Shown here one piece after another: positions 1 to 12,222 of a DNA stretch of 64,000 bases. The translations under genes and the position numbers were made by a program. The notes beneath the pieces were generated by a model. The model had not been told where the DNA came from. It saw only the letters and a list, made by a program, of their open reading frames with translations, and searched no databases. Numbering within the stretch: the first letter of the stretch is position 1; every line of letters starts with the position of its first letter. Source of the stretch: Branchiostoma floridae (taxonomy: Eukaryota > Chordata > Leptocardii > Amphioxiformes > Branchiostomatidae); the NCBI RefSeq assembly GCF_000003815.2, contig NC_049995.1:11349248-11413247 (forward strand), in the 5' to 3' direction.

Positions 1-364
1 CGAAAGACACAGAATGGTTGTCTGAAATGTCTTCAACGTTTCCAAAATCATATCATTATCCAGTTGCTTGAGTAACTGCTTTTTTGGCATATATCGAAAG
101 TGTTCACAGCCAGAACGTACATGTAATATAGACACGTTCCACCCAAGTGCTTTGAGACATAATATATGACCCAGTTGTAGCGTTCTCAATGTCACATCCT
201 TGTCAGGTTAAGGACAAGTTGATGGAAGGATTCACTTTAAGCACACGCAGAGACCGACAATGATTTAAAAACAGTTTCGACCATGGTGCGTCAGCGAAGG
301 CGATTAGACATCCGGGTCTTAAGAAGGGTACTTTGTACGCATATTTTTTTTTTTTTTGTCCGTT
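1..364. other. No feature recognised
   Basis: AT-rich sequence with no coding or repeat signal that I can support, ending in a run of 13 T at 344-356. Confidence 0.4.
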
Positions 365-605
365 TAGGTAGCGTGCGTAGTCCAGTGGTTACCAGCCCTG
401 CCTTTGGAACTACATTTTGTAGAAGCCGTGAGTTTGATTCTGGCTGTGTCACTCACCCGACATGCATGCTACCTTACGACAGGACATTAAGCCACGGTCC
501 ACTGTTGATTGTGAAGACTGTGACCACAAATGACCTAGTGGCATCCCTGGTCAAACAGAATTTCATGCCTGTCAGAGGATCTTCTCCCCAGTGTAAGGGT
601 GTCTA
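365..605 (+). mobile_element. tRNA-derived SINE, family A copy 1
   Basis: A tRNA-like head has an A-box-like TAGTCCAGTGGTTACCA and a B-box-like GAGTTTGATTCTGGC about 60 bp later. Its body shares GTGGCATCCCTGGTCAA, a GTCAGAGGATC-type block and CTCCCCA...AAGGG with two further copies near 15.3 kb (minus) and 50.35 kb (plus). Ends are approximate. Confidence 0.65.
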
Positions 606-1834
606 GTGCATCCAATTTCTTGTTATTTTGAGAAAAGCGTGTCCAGATGACGCCATGACGCATGCCTGGCTAAAAGCCTGACTCATCATCATCATCCTAT
701 TATCATAATGCCAACGTTAACATCTAGAGATCTTGTACATATTCTATACTTCAAGATAGCAACAAGACCTCGCTGCATATACAAATCTGAAAAAGGAGGG
801 ACAAATACATGTAATATATGACAGTCTACAATTTTCCTTCAAAAATGCTTCCGTTAAAAATTCATAAATGAGTTCCCATAGGCAAATCTCTCGATATTTC
901 TCTAAAAAATATTTTGTGACTAAGAGAATAAGATGCTAACACAACTCCTAGGACTGCTATCTTTTGAAAAAAGTTTTATCAACAAAGGCCTTCTTAGAAA
1001 TGCCTTGGACACCTGGAGGTATGGAGTGTGCGTGTCATACATCCTGGATGCAGCATTTAGTACATCACTGTAAATACTTTTTTATTACTGTCTACCTTAA
1101 GGAATTATGAGGGTGATCCTGAGTTGACATTACAACATAACTTGATTAAAATCCAGTAGGATTTAACGTCATATAATCATCCATGTTGTTAATATGTCAC
1201 AATAAATGTGATAGATTGCTGCACAATTGTTAACATGATGCAGTGAATATCAAGCATAAATTTTTCTGGTGATCTTACCCACTCATGTCATTACATATCA
1301 CAAAAGAGTTCATTTGCAAAAGAATTCATTACAAATGTCCTCAAACAGGATATTTTCCATTTCAAATTTTTGAAAAGCAACAGCTACCGGGCAAAATGTC
1401 AGGAAATTCGCAAATTCTAATGAGCTAGCTCACCCTCTTCCAACTAAATGCTGTGACTCCTGAGCAAAATTTGATGAGTCTTTCATCAAATTTCATAGAT
1501 TACGAATATCTTTCAAATTGAATTCCTGTCCTTTGAATCACACTTATATATATAACATTGCATATCGTATTCAAATCATAACATCAATGTCTAGACAAAT
1601 CTAAGTTTAGTCTTTTAACGGTCACGTAGCAATTCCCATTTTAGTGGGAAGGTTTGATTTTTTTCATCCAAATTCCAAGAAACTCAAAGCCATATATGTA
1701 TGAATATATATTTAGAAGATTTGATTATACCCATAGATGTGGCAACTCTCACCATGAATGCAAAAAAATGCAAATGCATAAAAGACTGCTATTTCAATAC
1801 AAAAGATACTCAAACCAATGGTTTTCCCTGATTA
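606..1834. other. Intergenic or intronic, nothing recognised
   Basis: AT-rich, with stops in all frames. No repeat, RNA gene or exon signal could be supported. Confidence 0.4.
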
Positions 1835-2160
1835 TGAGTAGCATTTTGAGAATTATTCTATATATTTCTATTTTGTATGTTGACTGTAGGAAGGTCACTG
1901 TACTTTTTGTTACAGCTTCTTTTGCTGTGAATAATGGTTACGACATGATGTTGACTTTGAGGGTGACAAAAATATTTTCCCTAAGTAGAATTTTCCCTAA
2001 GTAGAATTTTGAGGATTATACATTCTATATTTCTATTTTGTATGTTGACTGTAGAAAAGTCACTGTACTTTCATTGCATCAATACAGCTTCTCTTGCTGT
2101 AAAGCCTCTCTTGCTGTAAATAACCATTACAAGATGATATTGACTTTGGGGGTGACCTTG
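1835..2160 (+). repeat. Tandem duplication, about 164 bp
   Basis: The block CTATTTTGTATGTTGACTG followed by GTCACTGTACTTT and CTCTTGCTGT-type sequence occurs at about 1869 and again at about 2033, a period near 164 bp in two diverged copies. Each copy ends near GTTGACTTTG-x-GGGTGAC. Confidence 0.7.
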
Positions 2161-2344
2161 CATAAGTGATTAAAGTACAATATCGTCAGACACGTAGAGA
2201 AAGGGCAGTCGGGCGCGGGCTCACACAAACCGAAATCTTTGGGGAAATGAAATGAACGTCATCATGCAGATTACAGTCGGCAGATTTAAATCATTGCTAT
2301 CAGTATGAATTAGAGACAGAGCTTGGTGGATTCAAGGATGTATG

Positions 2345-2870
2345 CATTAATGGCTTCAGTGGCATCAAAAGGCTAAGTTAGTGGACACGAGACTGAGAGG
2401 ACACTGGTTCGATTCCTGTCATTCCTGTGTCCTTGGGAGTTGCACCTTAAGGTGGTATCTCACTGCACTTGGGGCACCGGTGCATCACTGCGGGGTTCAT
2501 TCACTGTGGCACTGTTGTGTTATTTTTAACGATTTTTTTATGATGTAGGTATTGCGTAATATGTAAAAGTATGACTTAGAAGAGATGGCAAAATACGTTA
2601 GAAAATACGTTCTTCATCTCTGAGATTCACTGAGTAATCTTCCAAACCCCACAGTGACACACCGGTGCCCCTAGTGCAGTGAGATGCCACCTTTACACGA
2701 CTTTCCTCACTCCACCCAGGTGTAAAAATGAGAGGTACTACCCGACCTACAAGGCAATAAAATGCTGTGGAAGGAGAGAAAAGGGCTCTATTTTCCAATA
2801 ACGTACACATAGTGGGAAACAACCCACTGCCCATACAGACTCAAAAAGGCTAAGGGACCTACCATTTTTA
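2345..2870 (+). mobile_element. tRNA-derived SINE split by a MITE
   Basis: The left part (about 2345-2449) has the B box GGTTCGATTCC and GTGTCCTTGGGAG. The right part (2693-2870) resumes with CACGACTTTCCTCACTCCA, CCCAGGTGTAAAAATG and a 3' region shared with the copy near 31.2 kb. Removing the 243-bp insert and one TTA restores a continuous SINE. Confidence 0.75.
2450..2692. mobile_element. PIF/Harbinger-like MITE in SINE
   Basis: This 243-bp element has imperfect inverted ends about 48 bp long, beginning AGGTGGTATCTCACTGCACT on the left and the same with one change (AGGTGGCATCTC) on the right. Each arm contains GGGGCACCGGTG. It is flanked by the 3-bp direct repeat TTA at 2447-2449 and 2693-2695, the TWA target of PIF/Harbinger elements. 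There is no coding capacity. Confidence 0.85.
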
Positions 2871-5800
2871 ATGTTACACTGCATATTCAAGCTACGGCAA
2901 TATAACACACTGACATAACAAACTGTAAAAGCAGGATTCCCATTATGTAATTACCGACCAGTAGCTATTAATCTGTGGATAGTGCATAAGTAAGTTACAT
3001 GATATTTATCATGAATAATAAATGTTTCTAATACCCATCCTGTACACGATTGTTCTTTTTGTTCACATCTATAAACACCAAAAATATCTTTAGATAATAG
3101 TATTCATAGAAATAACATTATCTCACAGTCTATTCTGTGCCCCAAAATATCCAGTTAAAACCATGGAAAGTCAGCTTCAGATGAATCAAATGGGAATTTC
3201 AAATACCATAACACAAAATGACTGAGACAAACCAAACAGTGGAATTATTATTCATATTTTGTAATGCATTCTTGTCGTGATTCCAACTGTCAACTCTATC
3301 ATTTCATATGAAATGTCAAAATCTTAGAAGACATCTTAATATTTCTTATATTGCAATTAATCTTTCTTGCAGCGATCTTGAAACAAAGTCTTAGAAAGCA
3401 CTATGTTTTTGCATCATCTTTAAAGTTACCATTATCTGGGATTGTCTTGAAGGGTGATAGCAATGAAAGTTTAGATTGAAAAATAAAACAAACAATCTCA
3501 TCAGGTCTTACATATATGTGTTCTTTAAACCCAAGTATGTTTTTCTGTCTAGAAAGCAAAATGATCTAGATCAAAAGAGCACTGAAAAGCAGTTCCATTT
3601 CACTGCAATTGGCCACCTATAGAACAAAACTAAAATTAAAAAAAAAACGAAAACAGTTCCTTGGAGCATCAGGCTGTAACTGTCCACCAGACAACAAACT
3701 AACCTTTCCACCAGCGACAAAATTCAACGCTGCAAGGATGTATTCCTTGGTGACGAAGGTGATTGGTGGCAACATCGCTCCTCCAACTTAAAGTATCCCA
3801 CAAGAAGAAGGTGTCAAAATCAAGACAGGGAGTTCGTCTTATCTTAAGACAGCTTTGGGACGGTAGTTCTTGAAGGTGCAAATGACAACACTAGCTTGCT
3901 GAAGGAGAGCCGGAAAATGTGGCCTTTCCTATGCAGGCCAGCACACAGGTCTGATGTAAAGAGATGGGAATGCTGTGATTGTCTAGAGGGGTTGCTCTAA
4001 CATTGCTAATGCATACCCTCTACTATGTAATTCATGCCTTGCTCTTGGCAGGCAGCCAGCAGGATGTCAGCCCCACTTCCTGTCTAACTGCCATCTTATT
4101 ACATATAATTTGAATTCAAACTGACCAATCAGGAGGCAGATGAACCTTCTAGAATGCTAGGAGCTGTGCTATGATTGGCTAGTCCAACAGGAGAAAATAT
4201 TGTCATCATTGAGATCTCATGCAGTCGTGTCACGCAGGCTTAGACTACATGAGGGTTGTTGCTGTATATTTCTTGGAAGGTTAAAATCAACAGTGCAGGA
4301 AAAGGGAAATGTTATTACGATCATTGTCAGGAACAGTACCAGGAAGGGCAGGGTAACTTGCACAAATCACCATGATAAATATATGGGCAGAGATAAAAAT
4401 AATGGGTTTTTGGACAAACAAATTTCAACAGGAATTTTAGTCACTATTTGAGATCCCAACCAAACCAAACCAGACATAACCAAACCAAACCAAACCAAAC
4501 CAGACATAACCAAACCAAACCAGACCAAACAGAAGCTGGCGGCTAAGGATGCTCTGTTTTTTTCCCTGTCTCTTGGTTCAAATATTTTCCTCCCCACTCA
4601 TTGTTTTGGAGCCTATGTTGTTAATTTTTGCTTTTAAAAAATCTGTAATTTTAAGCATACCTAAATACAGTTTAATCAGTTTCATGTTATGAAGCCCAGA
4701 TTTTTGTCCAGCCTAAGAAAATTTCATCCCAGGATGGAGCAAGGGTTCTGGAGAGAGCCCTGCTTTCAAGAGAAAATGTAAACAATGGGAAACGTTTCCA
4801 CAGACTGAGCATTAATATTGTGCTTATGTTTCATAAAATGTAAGGGAAAAGAGATTCTACCACAAATCAATTTGAAAAGAAAATTTCTGAGCAGTTGTTA
4901 ACAATGTTGAAAAACAAGCTACAGATACAGAATAACACAAAAACTTGTGGCAAAGGAAATATATGGACCCTTATTCATACTCATACTGTAAAAAAAATTC
5001 AATAAACACATTAATTTCTCAAAATGATCAGGTTGACAGTTTCTCTCTCACCCTTCCCGTCAACTAAATACCAATTAGAAGAAAAAAATCTATAGTACCT
5101 AAACTTGAATTCTGAGTGTGTTCCAAGAAATCTCTCACATGTTGAGTTTATTACTTCCCACCCAAGTGTCAGGATGCTATCATTATGATACCAATTTCCA
5201 ATACTTCAGAATGGTATGGCAGACCTTTCATGTCCAAACAGTCAATCTGGCAACGTCAGGGGTGTCCAAGTCTATTGAATAAGAGCTCAGCCCATCTTCT
5301 GTTAGCAATTTCTCTTCATTCTAGGAAGCAAAAATCACCGTTCACTCTGTGAAAGAGCCTTAAAAGGAACCACATTTCTTGGCTACTTCTCAGGGGCTGT
5401 TAAAGGCAACCTAAGCAAAATTAGCAAGGGTTGTAAAACTTCAATCATCAATTTTTGTGGCACTTTTTACTAATAAGATGAAGCAAGTCTCTTTTCTATT
5501 CCATACCAACATTCAAGGAGCAAATATTTGATGCCGCAATTGACACGAGGACGCTATGATGATACGAAGCCAAATTTTTGTGGGTTACAATATTTATGGA
5601 ATCCTAGCGTGGCTTGTTTTTAACGGCTGTATGAAATATAACTAAATGTAAATGTGGGAATACAAAATGTATAGTGCAGTAGATATCAATTTTATACAGA
5701 TTTCTTCATCCAGAATATTTCCACTTTTAACACTCTAATATTGCTTAATGAAAAGCAGCCAGTACTCTTTTTTGAGATTTGCATGCATAAAGGGCTCAAT

Positions 5801-6059
5801 GAAACAGAAAGGAAGAACATAGTGGAAAAGAGAGTAGTCAATTTTCTATTTCCTCTATAATATTGCAAGCAAAGACGACTTGCAAAGAACAAAGAAGTGA
5901 AACGCCCTTTCATAATAACAACACTGATATTGCCAAGCAACTACCGCCTTCAGGCACAAATTAAGTTTCTTCAAAAGGGACAAGAGTCTGCTAACATCCT
6001 GCCAAATATGGTCTCTACAGCCTTTAGGCTAAGTTCTTAGGAGCAATTACTGACTGAGG
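2871..6059. other. Non-coding, nothing clear
   Basis: Mostly AT-rich. Two CCAAT-type boxes, ACCAATCAGG at 4122 and the reverse GATTGGCT at 4174, lie 50 bp apart in a slightly GC-richer patch (3900-4200). The minus strand at 3700-3785 is open as GAMLPPITFVTKEYILAALN and ends in a donor-like AAAG|GTTAGT, but I cannot name it. No gene is supported. Confidence 0.35.
4455..4530. repeat. (AACCA)n simple repeat
   Basis: A pentamer run of AACCA units interrupted twice by AGACATAACC, giving a higher-order unit of about 40 bp. The apparent ORF of alternating Gly-Leu-Val-Trp on the minus strand is a by-product. Confidence 0.85.
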
Positions 6060-6600
6060 AAGAGCTAGCTGAGGAGGAAGCAGAGAGGTTGCTTTTTCAG
6101 CGCAAATGACAGGAAAGCCACAGAAGAGGGAAATGATGTTTCGTCGTAATTTCACTCTTTTTCTTGCTCAGAAGAGAAATGATGAATGATTTTTTTTCTC
6201 ATCTCACCACAAATGACAGGAAAGCCACATAAGAGGGAAATGATGTTTTTTTAATAATTCTATTGTCTATATATCTGTCTATAAGAGATTATAATAATGA
6301 ACAATTTTCTTCTTCTTCTCAAGTCACCACAAATAGTCTCACCTGCTGAAGGAAACAGAGAGGTTGATTTTTCACAAAGGTGACAGGAAAGCCATAGAAG
6401 AGGGAAATGATGTTTTGTCATGATTTTATTCTCTATTTCTTCTTCAGAAGAGAAATAATGAATGATTTTCTTCTTTTTTTTAAAACTCACCACAACTACA
6501 CTTTCCTGGTGGTTGCTTATTAGCGCAACTGACAGGAAACCCATTAGCAGCAAATAATGTTGCATCATGATTTTTTCTATTACTTTTTAAGAAGAGAAAT
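6060..6600 (+). repeat. Degenerate tandem array, 107-166 bp unit
   Basis: GACAGGAAAGCCA or a close variant recurs at about 6108, 6215, 6381 and 6530. Each is followed by AGAGGGAAATGATGTTT-type and GAAGAGAAATNATGAATGAT sequence. There are four diverged units. A fifth, weaker trace reaches about 6700. Confidence 0.75.
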
Positions 6601-8867
6601 AATTAATGATCTTCTTATTCCTTCATCCCATAATTAAGATTTTAATAAGGAATTAAGATGACAAACTTTCTAGCACAAATGATAGGATACCCTCAGAAGA
6701 AATGACACTTCCTTTGATTTACTAGGAAAAACAACGAATGGCCTTCGTTTTCAATTCACCACATTTCAACTTTTCTTGTACGAAACATCGCATAGGATAT
6801 TTGATATCATCTTGTTCTGGGCCTAAATTGAATCTGATATCTTACGTGAACTAAAGAATCACTGGCAAACAGTATCAATAATTAACAAAATTTGTGCAAA
6901 GGAAACTGCCCTAGGCCTAAATTGCAGTCCTTTGATGCTTCACTTTTATAGAATCAAATGCTAAGAAAAAACAAGAGTTCTGGGAACACAAACCTTCATG
7001 CGGGCAAAAGCATTTGACATCTTCTACATGAAAACTAACAATATCTTTAAAACCTGTTTCCATTCATATCCAGGTATTTTTTATCATAACACTCGGCAAA
7101 AAACAAAGGCAGCATTCTAACCTCTTCCTAGATCCACCCTGTAAAAAGTAACCAACAGCTGTTTTGATTTCTGGACCATACTACCGTCAAGATGGGGGTG
7201 ACAAGTCATTCAATAATATTAAATCACCTGAAAATACTGCTATGGTGCTCAAAATCACTGTGCATCATTGAGACATCAATAACTACAAATATGTTAGAAT
7301 ACAAAACAAATCCATCCGGAGAATATTGAGATATTCCAGCAACCACAGTATACCTTTCAGTGAACCTACTTCTCGGAGGTAAAATCGTGACCAGTATGAC
7401 TGACAACAGTATAATACCCTTTTCTGATTCTAATCTGTAGCAATTCTGACTGAAAAATGACAACTAGAATAAGGCTGCTTGCAGACCAAGCAAAAATAAG
7501 TTGCCACTGTTCATATGCCTGGGATATTAGTGTGGATTAAGATTTAATCTATCACTGAAATTGAAATTTAGGTGTCGCGTCTTTCTCATAAATCTAATGC
7601 AATATGCACAAAGATAAATTTAGAATCTATGATGTAGCATGAATGTTTAGAATGCACTTGAAAGTACCCTCCAACACTACAAAAATTTGCATCTGGTGGT
7701 TTATTTGTGTCTTTATTTTCTCACAACAAAATTCAGAAAAAACTATTCATAACACAAACCCTGTCTCTATGAAATAGAAGCCTTAGGGTGTTTAAACGGT
7801 ATAGAATCAATCTTCCACATACATCAAAGCTCTGTCTTCTAGAATATGAAGTTAAAGAATACAAGTTTTGCCAAAGATTTTTCCATAGGCTTCCTTGGTT
7901 TGATGGAACAGTGATTACATTGCCTTTGCTAAAATCCTATTGGTAATCTTTGTAAAACATATACAGTCCTCCTGTCTGCAGACTGACTGCAAAGTAGTCT
8001 AAATCATTATCCTCAACTATTAGAACAACCTTAGGTCGCAATTTGTGGCTAAAAGTCAATTCCTTCATGTCTTAACTTATTGATCTTTTTTTCCGGCAGA
8101 CCTTACCAATTACAGCACAGGACAGAATAGTAGAAACCTAATCTACATGCAGAATTGGAAACAAATCTAGCCATGAAGATAAGATCAAGAGAAGATCTTA
8201 TTCTGTTATTAACTGTAATTTTTAAACCAACCAATCAGAAGCCTTTATCATGGAGATTTGAATTCAAATCCAGCAGTAGGAAGATAAGGCAATGACCTTT
8301 CCACAGCTGAATGACCTTACCTCCATGTTAAGACTGAGTATCAGGGTTCCCAATATCGTTGCCCTTAACGAAGACGTGACCAGGGTGACAAGGAAAGAAT
8401 AAACAGTCTTTCTAGAATCATTGCTTTGCTCTGTAATTCATTTTCAAGTCTTATTGAAGCAGCCACATCCTTCCAACCCACATCTTTTCAACACAAACTC
8501 CCTATAAACTCTATAATTTGCGACTGCCAAATCTTTCATTCTGAAATAAGTCTATGTTTCGTTTGTATCTAGTTGAGTTTCTAAGATGACCGTGATCAAG
8601 TGTTCAGAAAGATAGGAACATGTATTACAAATAATTTCTGTAATTTTCTTCCCATACAATAGGTTATTGGGAAGACACATGGATGTACATTTTTTTGTAT
8701 ATGTACATGTATTCCAAAGCTATGGATGTTACTGGTTATAATAGTTACTTTTTTTTACCAACAATGGTGTGAGAGAAAAGACATTACAGGCTCCCTTTTT
8801 AACATGAAGTGTTACAAAAATTGCACCCCGCTAAAATCTTATCAAGCATCTCAATTTCTCTGATATT
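6601..8867. other. Non-coding, nothing recognised
   Basis: AT-rich with stops in all frames. No clear repeat structure or exon signal was found. Confidence 0.35.
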
Positions 8868-9234
8868 ATAAAATTATCTATATCATAAAGAGTTTAATGA
8901 AAGATCAGCCATATGTAAGATAAAAACCAGCGCACATCCGTTAGAGATAGAAAGGGGCCGCTATAAACAGCTCCCTGTCCACGAGAGATTGTGTATATAT
9001 TGCCAAATGAATGCAGTGGAAAATGAAACACATTTTATCAGTCAGTGTACCCACTATGAAACCGAAAGAAACACATTATTTCAAACAGTTGTCACTATTT
9101 CACCAAGCTTTTACCACCTAAGTGATCACCAAAAGACTATATTTCTACTTAAAGCACAAAAGCCCACCATCATACAGAACGTGGGACAGTTCATTAACCA
9201 CTGCCTTCAAAGAAGAAGTCAAACCCGACAATAG
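8868..9234 (+). pseudogene. LINE ORF2 C-terminal fragment
   Basis: An open stretch with no start codon encodes NYLYHKEFNERSAICKIKTS, AHPLEIERGRYKQLPVHERL, then CIYCQMNAVENETHFISQC and THYETERNTLF, ending RRSQTRQ-stop. The pattern xHxLxIExGRY...ERxCxxC...VENExHFxxxCxxYxxxR is the cysteine-rich tail of non-LTR retrotransposon reverse-transcriptase proteins of the CR1/Jockey type. The stop codon at 9232 is where such ORFs end. A 3' untranslated tail follows, rich in short duplications, to about 9420. No reverse transcriptase or endonuclease domain is upstream, so this is a 5'-truncated insertion, the usual outcome of LINE retrotransposition. Confidence 0.8.
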
Positions 9235-9299
9235 TATCCATAGTATCATGCAGTTGACTAGACACTAGTTTTATGTATTATTGTCATAGATAGACTAAT

Positions 9300-9390
9300 A
9301 GACTAATAGATAGACTACTTCTCTTAGTTCTTGAGACTGTACATGCAATTAGCTTAGTTCTTGAGACTGTTTATGCAATTAGCCCTTGGG
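9300..9390 (+). repeat. Short tandem duplications in LINE tail
   Basis: A duplicated 29-bp unit (CTTAGTTCTTGAGACTGT followed by ATGCAATTAG) is preceded by repeats of ATAGACTA. They lie in the presumed 3' untranslated tail of the LINE fragment, which ends near GCAAATAAAACATTG at 9400-9414. Confidence 0.7.
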
Positions 9391-9420
9391 CATGATGTTG
9401 CAAATAAAACATTGTTTAAA

Positions 9421-9849
9421 ATGTTTTTGTTAATGACAAAAACTGATGGAAAGATGTTATATCACATTTGGAAAACTTTAATAACAACACCAACACTTTC
9501 AGCACCCTGGAGAGGACCATCAGGTTTCTTTATGGGTCTCCTAAGATCCATACAAACAACAGGAAGAAAATGACAATGTCTATGGTCGATGGGGCATACA
9601 CGTCCCTGGCAATATCCCTAAATCTCTTGTATGGCTTTATGACTTGATTCGGTATGGATCTTGTCCCTTTAAGTAGGCCGTATGGATGGCAGATCCATCG
9701 CTCTCTTGGAAAATATGGGAGTTCACGAGTGCAGCAAACTTGTTATTTGCTTAGATAGCATTGTGTTCCTTAAATTGCTAGGTTTTGATATATGGTTATT
9801 AAAGGTACTTAAAAAAGGGAATTTTTCTCATATTCAAGATATTAAGAGA
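9421..9849. other. Non-coding, nothing recognised
   Basis: Downstream flank of the LINE fragment; no coding or repeat signal supported. Confidence 0.35.
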
Positions 9850-10960
9850 TTTCCTAGATCATAGTATGTTCCATAATTAATTTGTACACTTCAAAATGTG
9901 CAGACCTAGGTTTAGACACATGGGCCTTAGGCCACACCAATTTAATTTCTTGGTTCACGGATTCGCTCGCTCCTATTTTTTGGAAAAAAAAATAAAAATA
10001 AAAATTACCATTCAGCAAATTTTCACCATTACTGAAACCATTTACCAACTTTCTGGTGTAGCAAATTGGCCTTAATATTATAAGCTCCTTAAAGTGTGGG
10101 TACAGGTGCTGTTACTGTACAATAATAGTGTTTTTGTACTTTTTTCAAGCTGAAAACTTTTTTTCTTTATGTTTTGGATTAGCCGTTACCTTTACCCCAA
10201 CCATTTTACAATTTTTATTTTTATTTTTATTTCGCCCTTTCGCTCCATATTTTTTATGAAAAAATCCGTGAACCAAGAAATTAAATTGGTGTGGCCTTAG
10301 CGTTAATTAAATACCTCAGAAAGTAGTCTATCTATGACAAACAAAAGATCTGGTAGATTTGAGCAAATTCAATACATAGAATCTGAACAACATAGACCTA
10401 GGTTTTAATCAGGGGCCTAAGAGGTGCTTATATTGGTGAAATACTGAGGAATTGTCATATCCCAGAAATTCAAAATATTCATTATAATTTTCATAACTGA
10501 TTTGTACAATCTAACTAAAAAGACCTGGGTTTAGATGAAGGAACCTGAATGGCACTTACTAAAAACTGCTGAGAAATTCTCCAAGTCAAGAACAGCAAGA
10601 GATTTATTAGATCCAAGTGTGAGATTTATTAGATCCAAGTGTGAGATTATTAGATCCAAGTCTGTTCCATACACATAACTGATGTACAATCTAAAGTGTA
10701 CATTCCTAGGTTTAGATAAATGGACCTGAGAGGCACCTGTAAGAAATCCAGCTATCTGCAAAAAGCAACAAAAAGATTTAAGGAGCGTGTTTCATAAATA
10801 ATTTGTGCAACCTATACAGTACAAACCCCTGGTTTATAGATAAATGGAATGGGTTTTAGAGGTATTTAACAATCTGAAAACAGCTTGAGACTTTTTATAT
10901 CCAAGTGTGTTTCATAAAAAATATATTAAGTCACAGAGATCTGGGTTTATTTGCCACTAT
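9850..10960 (+). repeat. Tandem array, about 122-bp unit
   Basis: The landmark GACCTAGGTTTAGA (with variants) recurs at about 9904, 10396, 10523, 10708, 10828 and 10940. Spacing is 112-127 bp, except where a MITE (9930-10296) and a local triplication of GAGATTTATTAGATCCAAGT (10600-10660) enlarge it. Units also share TTCCATAAATAATTTGTACA-like sequence. Confidence 0.8.
9930..10296. mobile_element. PIF/Harbinger-like MITE, copy 1
   Basis: This 367-bp element has about 34-bp near-perfect inverted ends (GGCCACACCAATTTAATTTC, then TTGGTTCACGGATT). The 3-bp direct repeat TTA flanks it at 9927-9929 and 10297-10299. The interior is AT-rich and non-coding. The second copy at 44708-45165 shares the ends and most of the interior, including GGTGCTGTTACTGTACA. 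Confidence 0.9.
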
Positions 10961-11036
10961 AAACCTGCTGCTGGTAGATTTTTTTCTCTCCCAAAAAACA
11001 GCATGGGATTTATAAGGACAGGTTGCCTCAGGGAAC

Positions 11037-11107
11037 CTCGGATGAAGAGCGTTGGAAGCTCAGCACGCTCCATCCGGTCTCCATGACGATACGGAAACAC
11101 CACCTGA
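11037..11107 (-). CDS. Possible RIM 3' exon candidate
   Basis: A GC-richer island with a reasonable acceptor (CACAATCTCCCTCAG) reads in phase 0 as VVFPYRHGDRMERAELPTLF-IR. A VVSxYRHxGR segment occurs in vertebrate RIM between C2A and C2B, so there is weak resemblance. The putative donor CCGAG|GTTCCC is poor, and the frame otherwise runs on to a TAG about 80 bp further. If it were spliced straight to the last C2A exon, the end of C2A would be missing. Low confidence. Confidence 0.2.
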
Positions 11108-11204
11108 GGGAGATTGTGAAAAACATAGCCTGCTTCCTCCCTGTCAATCTATAGCTTCCAGTCGGTAATACCTGAGCAAAACAGGCAGCTGGGCATGCGT
11201 CATC

Positions 11205-11218
11205 GTCACCATGGCAAC
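11205..11218. promoter_or_regulatory. RFX X-box-like site
   Basis: GTCACCATGGCAAC matches the RFX X-box consensus (GTNRCC, spacer, RGYAAC) in both half-sites. A near-identical site overlaps the SAM-like ORF at 27060-27073. Sequence match only. Confidence 0.45.
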
Positions 11219-12222
11219 TGTCCAGAAGAGCAATGAACCTTCTCAGTCAAGTGTAAAATGGGTTTGGGAAATGACACCCTCTAGGTTGAGATGAAGCGGA
11301 GTACAAGGACCTCCAGACTAAAGTGCATCTCAATCCGTCTTGTCCGTGGGGGTCATCTGTCTTTCGACTTGTCTTACATTTTTCAAAACACAGAAGCAGT
11401 ATCAAATCATAGTTCTCAAACATCAAGTGGCGTGCAGAATTCTTTCCTTTGTAACTTTGTCACAAAGTGAAACGTGGCTATTTTGACCAAATGATAAAGT
11501 TCAAGATAGTATCAATCCTCAACAGGGAAGGATGCTTACGCATCAACTTTCTGCTGGCTCTTAGGACCTAGCCTGCAAACCCCAGTGAGGCAACAATAGC
11601 TCCTGTACTCACTAGGAACTGGAGCTAATTAACTTGTTTGCATACAACCTTGTCTTGACTTGATCTTCTCATTAACAAATCAATTCAGAGTTTTGGCTCA
11701 AAAGCTGGTAAAACCAAATGTTGGTCCAGTCACTGACAAAGACAGCAGAAGTTGTGAGGAATGTCTGTCACCAAATCTAAATCCAGTCACTTGATCAACT
11801 GTTACCTAGCGTATCTTATTGGATGTCAATCCTTCATTGACGTATCATATACAATTATAGTTCATTCACCTGAAATGCCATGCAAATCAATCTTCTTTGC
11901 ATCAGCTCTTGAACTAAGCCTAAATACTACTGCAAAGTCAAACATTGCCATTTTCCTAGAGGAGTAAAATTCCCACATCAGGTATGTTATGTACAAGACA
12001 AAGCACCTCTTAAAATTTTCAAGCCAGGAAAATCCATACAAATCCAACACAACCATCAGTTTTCTTCCTTTGACACAACTTTCAAGAAACAAAACTTCAT
12101 CTTAGCACGGCCAAGTCTGCTATTTCCATTATTCCAATAGTCTTTCCCAGTTTGCATCCCAGAAGTCTATCCAATTTTGAGGTTGAAAACGAAAACACAT
12201 CCCCGCACCATCCACCTCTCCT

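Noticed and set aside
365-430. A functional tRNA gene
   Set aside because: Only box-like sequences are present; no cloverleaf can be closed, and the body continues into a SINE.
4367-4597. 76-codon frame of Gly-Leu-Val-Trp repeats
   Set aside because: It is produced by the (AACCA)n simple repeat.
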